Source of the DNA: Baylisascaris procyonis
Taxonomy: Eukaryota > Nematoda > Chromadorea > Rhabditida > Ascarididae
Direction: 5' to 3'
NCBI GenBank assembly: GCA_037389465.1
Contig: JAZARR010000179.1
Coordinates: forward strand, 1 to 64,000
Length of the DNA stretch: 64,000 nucleotides
The position numbers and the translations under genes are program-made. Position 1 is the stretch's first letter. The number at the start of each line of letters is the position of its first letter. Below the pieces are notes generated by a model. That model was given only the letters and a program-made list of their open reading frames with translations, ran no database searches and had not been told where the DNA came from. Below, piece by piece: positions 62,938-64,000 of this stretch.

Positions 62938-64000
62938 AAAAATATGGTTGCGATGGTCAGCGGTCAAGAAAGGCTTATGACAATCAGTGGTCAAGAAAGA
63001 CGCCACTATAAGGTGCTAAGTTTATAGAACACATCCAAGCTTACAGAATTCTAGAATTATCTCACGTCGATATAAGATACGGTCATCGTGAAAACATTCA
63101 AAGAAAATTCTCTATTGACTAAGATTGTTTAACGCAGTATATGCGTAGTTAGATAACGGCAGGTAAAAGTTTTCCCTCTATCCATTAAAAAAAAAAATGG
63201 TACTTTTTTGTCTCAAAAAAAGTGAATTTTGTAAAATTTTTGGCGAGAAATTCTGAAAAACCATTCATATAAACATGTGATCATTGAATATTTTTAGCTA
63301 ATTAATAAAAAAATTTTTACCACTAGTAAAAGCTGGCAGTATGCCGGGTAAAAAAACGGTGTGAAGAAAAAAGGATCCGCGTTGCTGCCTAACATTCCAC
63401 AAAAACATTCACATGTAAACTTCATCCATAAAGGTCATGCCAAATGGGTTTCCCGAAGTAAGGAGAAAAACAGGTGTGGCACTCTTTGCAAGGTACGAAG
63501 GTATAACTTGTGAGGTATAAAGGTAATGGTATGTTCATATCAACCTAAACAATGACAGTAACACTTCCTAATTATAAGCATTCGCAACAAACATCTCCAA
63601 CGATAAATTTGCTTTCCCATTTAAAAGAAACACCTCAGTGATAAACTGATATTATTATCAAATCAGACGAATATGAACGGCTTCGTTGGTTTGGGACCAC
63701 GCATTGCACGCCCTCCACCTTTATAGCACACAACCCTTTCGAGAGCGCATAGTTGGCGCCAAGAGCGTTAATGACGTCACTTTCAATCGATTATATTCTT
63801 TGGCACACTTCCAGCAAATCAATATCTCTATGCGATTGCGAAATGATTCAAATTTATTCGATCTTTTTGCACATCTAGCAGTTCAACTAGGAGGGGAATA
63901 CGGTAGGACCAAGTTATTGCAAGAGAACGTCGAAAAAACATGCATTTTTTGGCTTTAGCTTGAAGAAGAAATCAATGATTGGGAAATATAATAAGTATAA
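62938..64000. other. Upstream region of UBA2; no gene recognised to the window end
   Basis: AT-rich up to 63660, then a less AT-rich stretch at 63680-63780 with the promoter-like elements. A 90-codon plus-strand frame at 63686-63958 starts at a non-ATG-like context and shows no family motif. Confidence 0.45.
63720..63779 (-). promoter_or_regulatory. Promoter-like cluster: CRE, E2F-like palindrome and TATA box
   Basis: Reading the minus strand, a perfect CRE palindrome TGACGTCA (63779-63772) is followed by the 10-base palindrome TTGGCGCCAA (63762-63753, resembling E2F sites) and then TATAAA (63725-63720). Order and spacing suit minus-strand transcription starting near 63690, about 0.8 kb upstream of the UBA2 ATG. 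The function is inferred. Confidence 0.45.

Overview
This window is one end of a nematode chromosome. It opens with about 5.9 kb of (CCTAAG)n, the C-strand of the nematode telomere repeat TTAGGC. All recognisable genes behind it are intron-rich and AT-rich, with worm-style TTTCAG or TTNCAG acceptors. One gene encodes a major-sperm-protein (MSP) domain, another nematode hallmark. I cannot place the species or clade from sequence alone. There is no bacterial-type operon, CRISPR array, rRNA or true tRNA gene.

Layout. 1-5931: telomere (first ~650 bases irregular, the rest essentially perfect). 5932-6085: degenerate telomeric repeats mixed with unique sequence. 6085-7661 (+): the last three exons of a protein tyrosine phosphatase whose N-terminal half is missing because telomere repeats begin there. 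10699-28452 (-): an almost complete iRhom (inactive rhomboid, RHBDF1/2 family), rebuilt as 22 exons. 29.8-31.7 kb: tRNA-derived SINE-like repeats and a composite dispersed repeat. 33862-38176 (-): an NHL/TolB-like beta-propeller gene. 42220-43439 (-): a three-exon MSP-domain gene. 44649-48086 (+): a Ser-rich/basic protein ending in a divergent SH2 domain. 49.8-52.1 kb: an inverted counterpart of the 30-kb repeat cluster. 54319-62902 (-): the complete SUMO-activating enzyme subunit UBA2 in 13 exons, with promoter-like palindromes about 0.8 kb upstream.

How the genes relate. They do not form a pathway cluster. iRhom acts in ER/Golgi trafficking of membrane clients. UBA2 is the catalytic half of the SUMO E1 in the nucleus. 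The MSP-domain protein may be cytoskeletal, sperm or membrane-contact related. The PTP and SH2 genes belong to phosphotyrosine signalling families that are expanded in nematodes. Exon joins were derived by hand from open frame, phase, splice sites and remembered family motifs; every join listed as contiguous keeps the frame. Unresolved parts are stated: one iRhom exon near 25.3-25.9 kb, the propeller N-terminus, and the junction upstream of the SH2 exon.

The most unusual observations are the phosphatase gene truncated at the telomere, SINE-like multimers with a ~148-bp period arranged as a distant inverted pair, a GC-AG intron in UBA2, and the Arg-less SH2 candidate.
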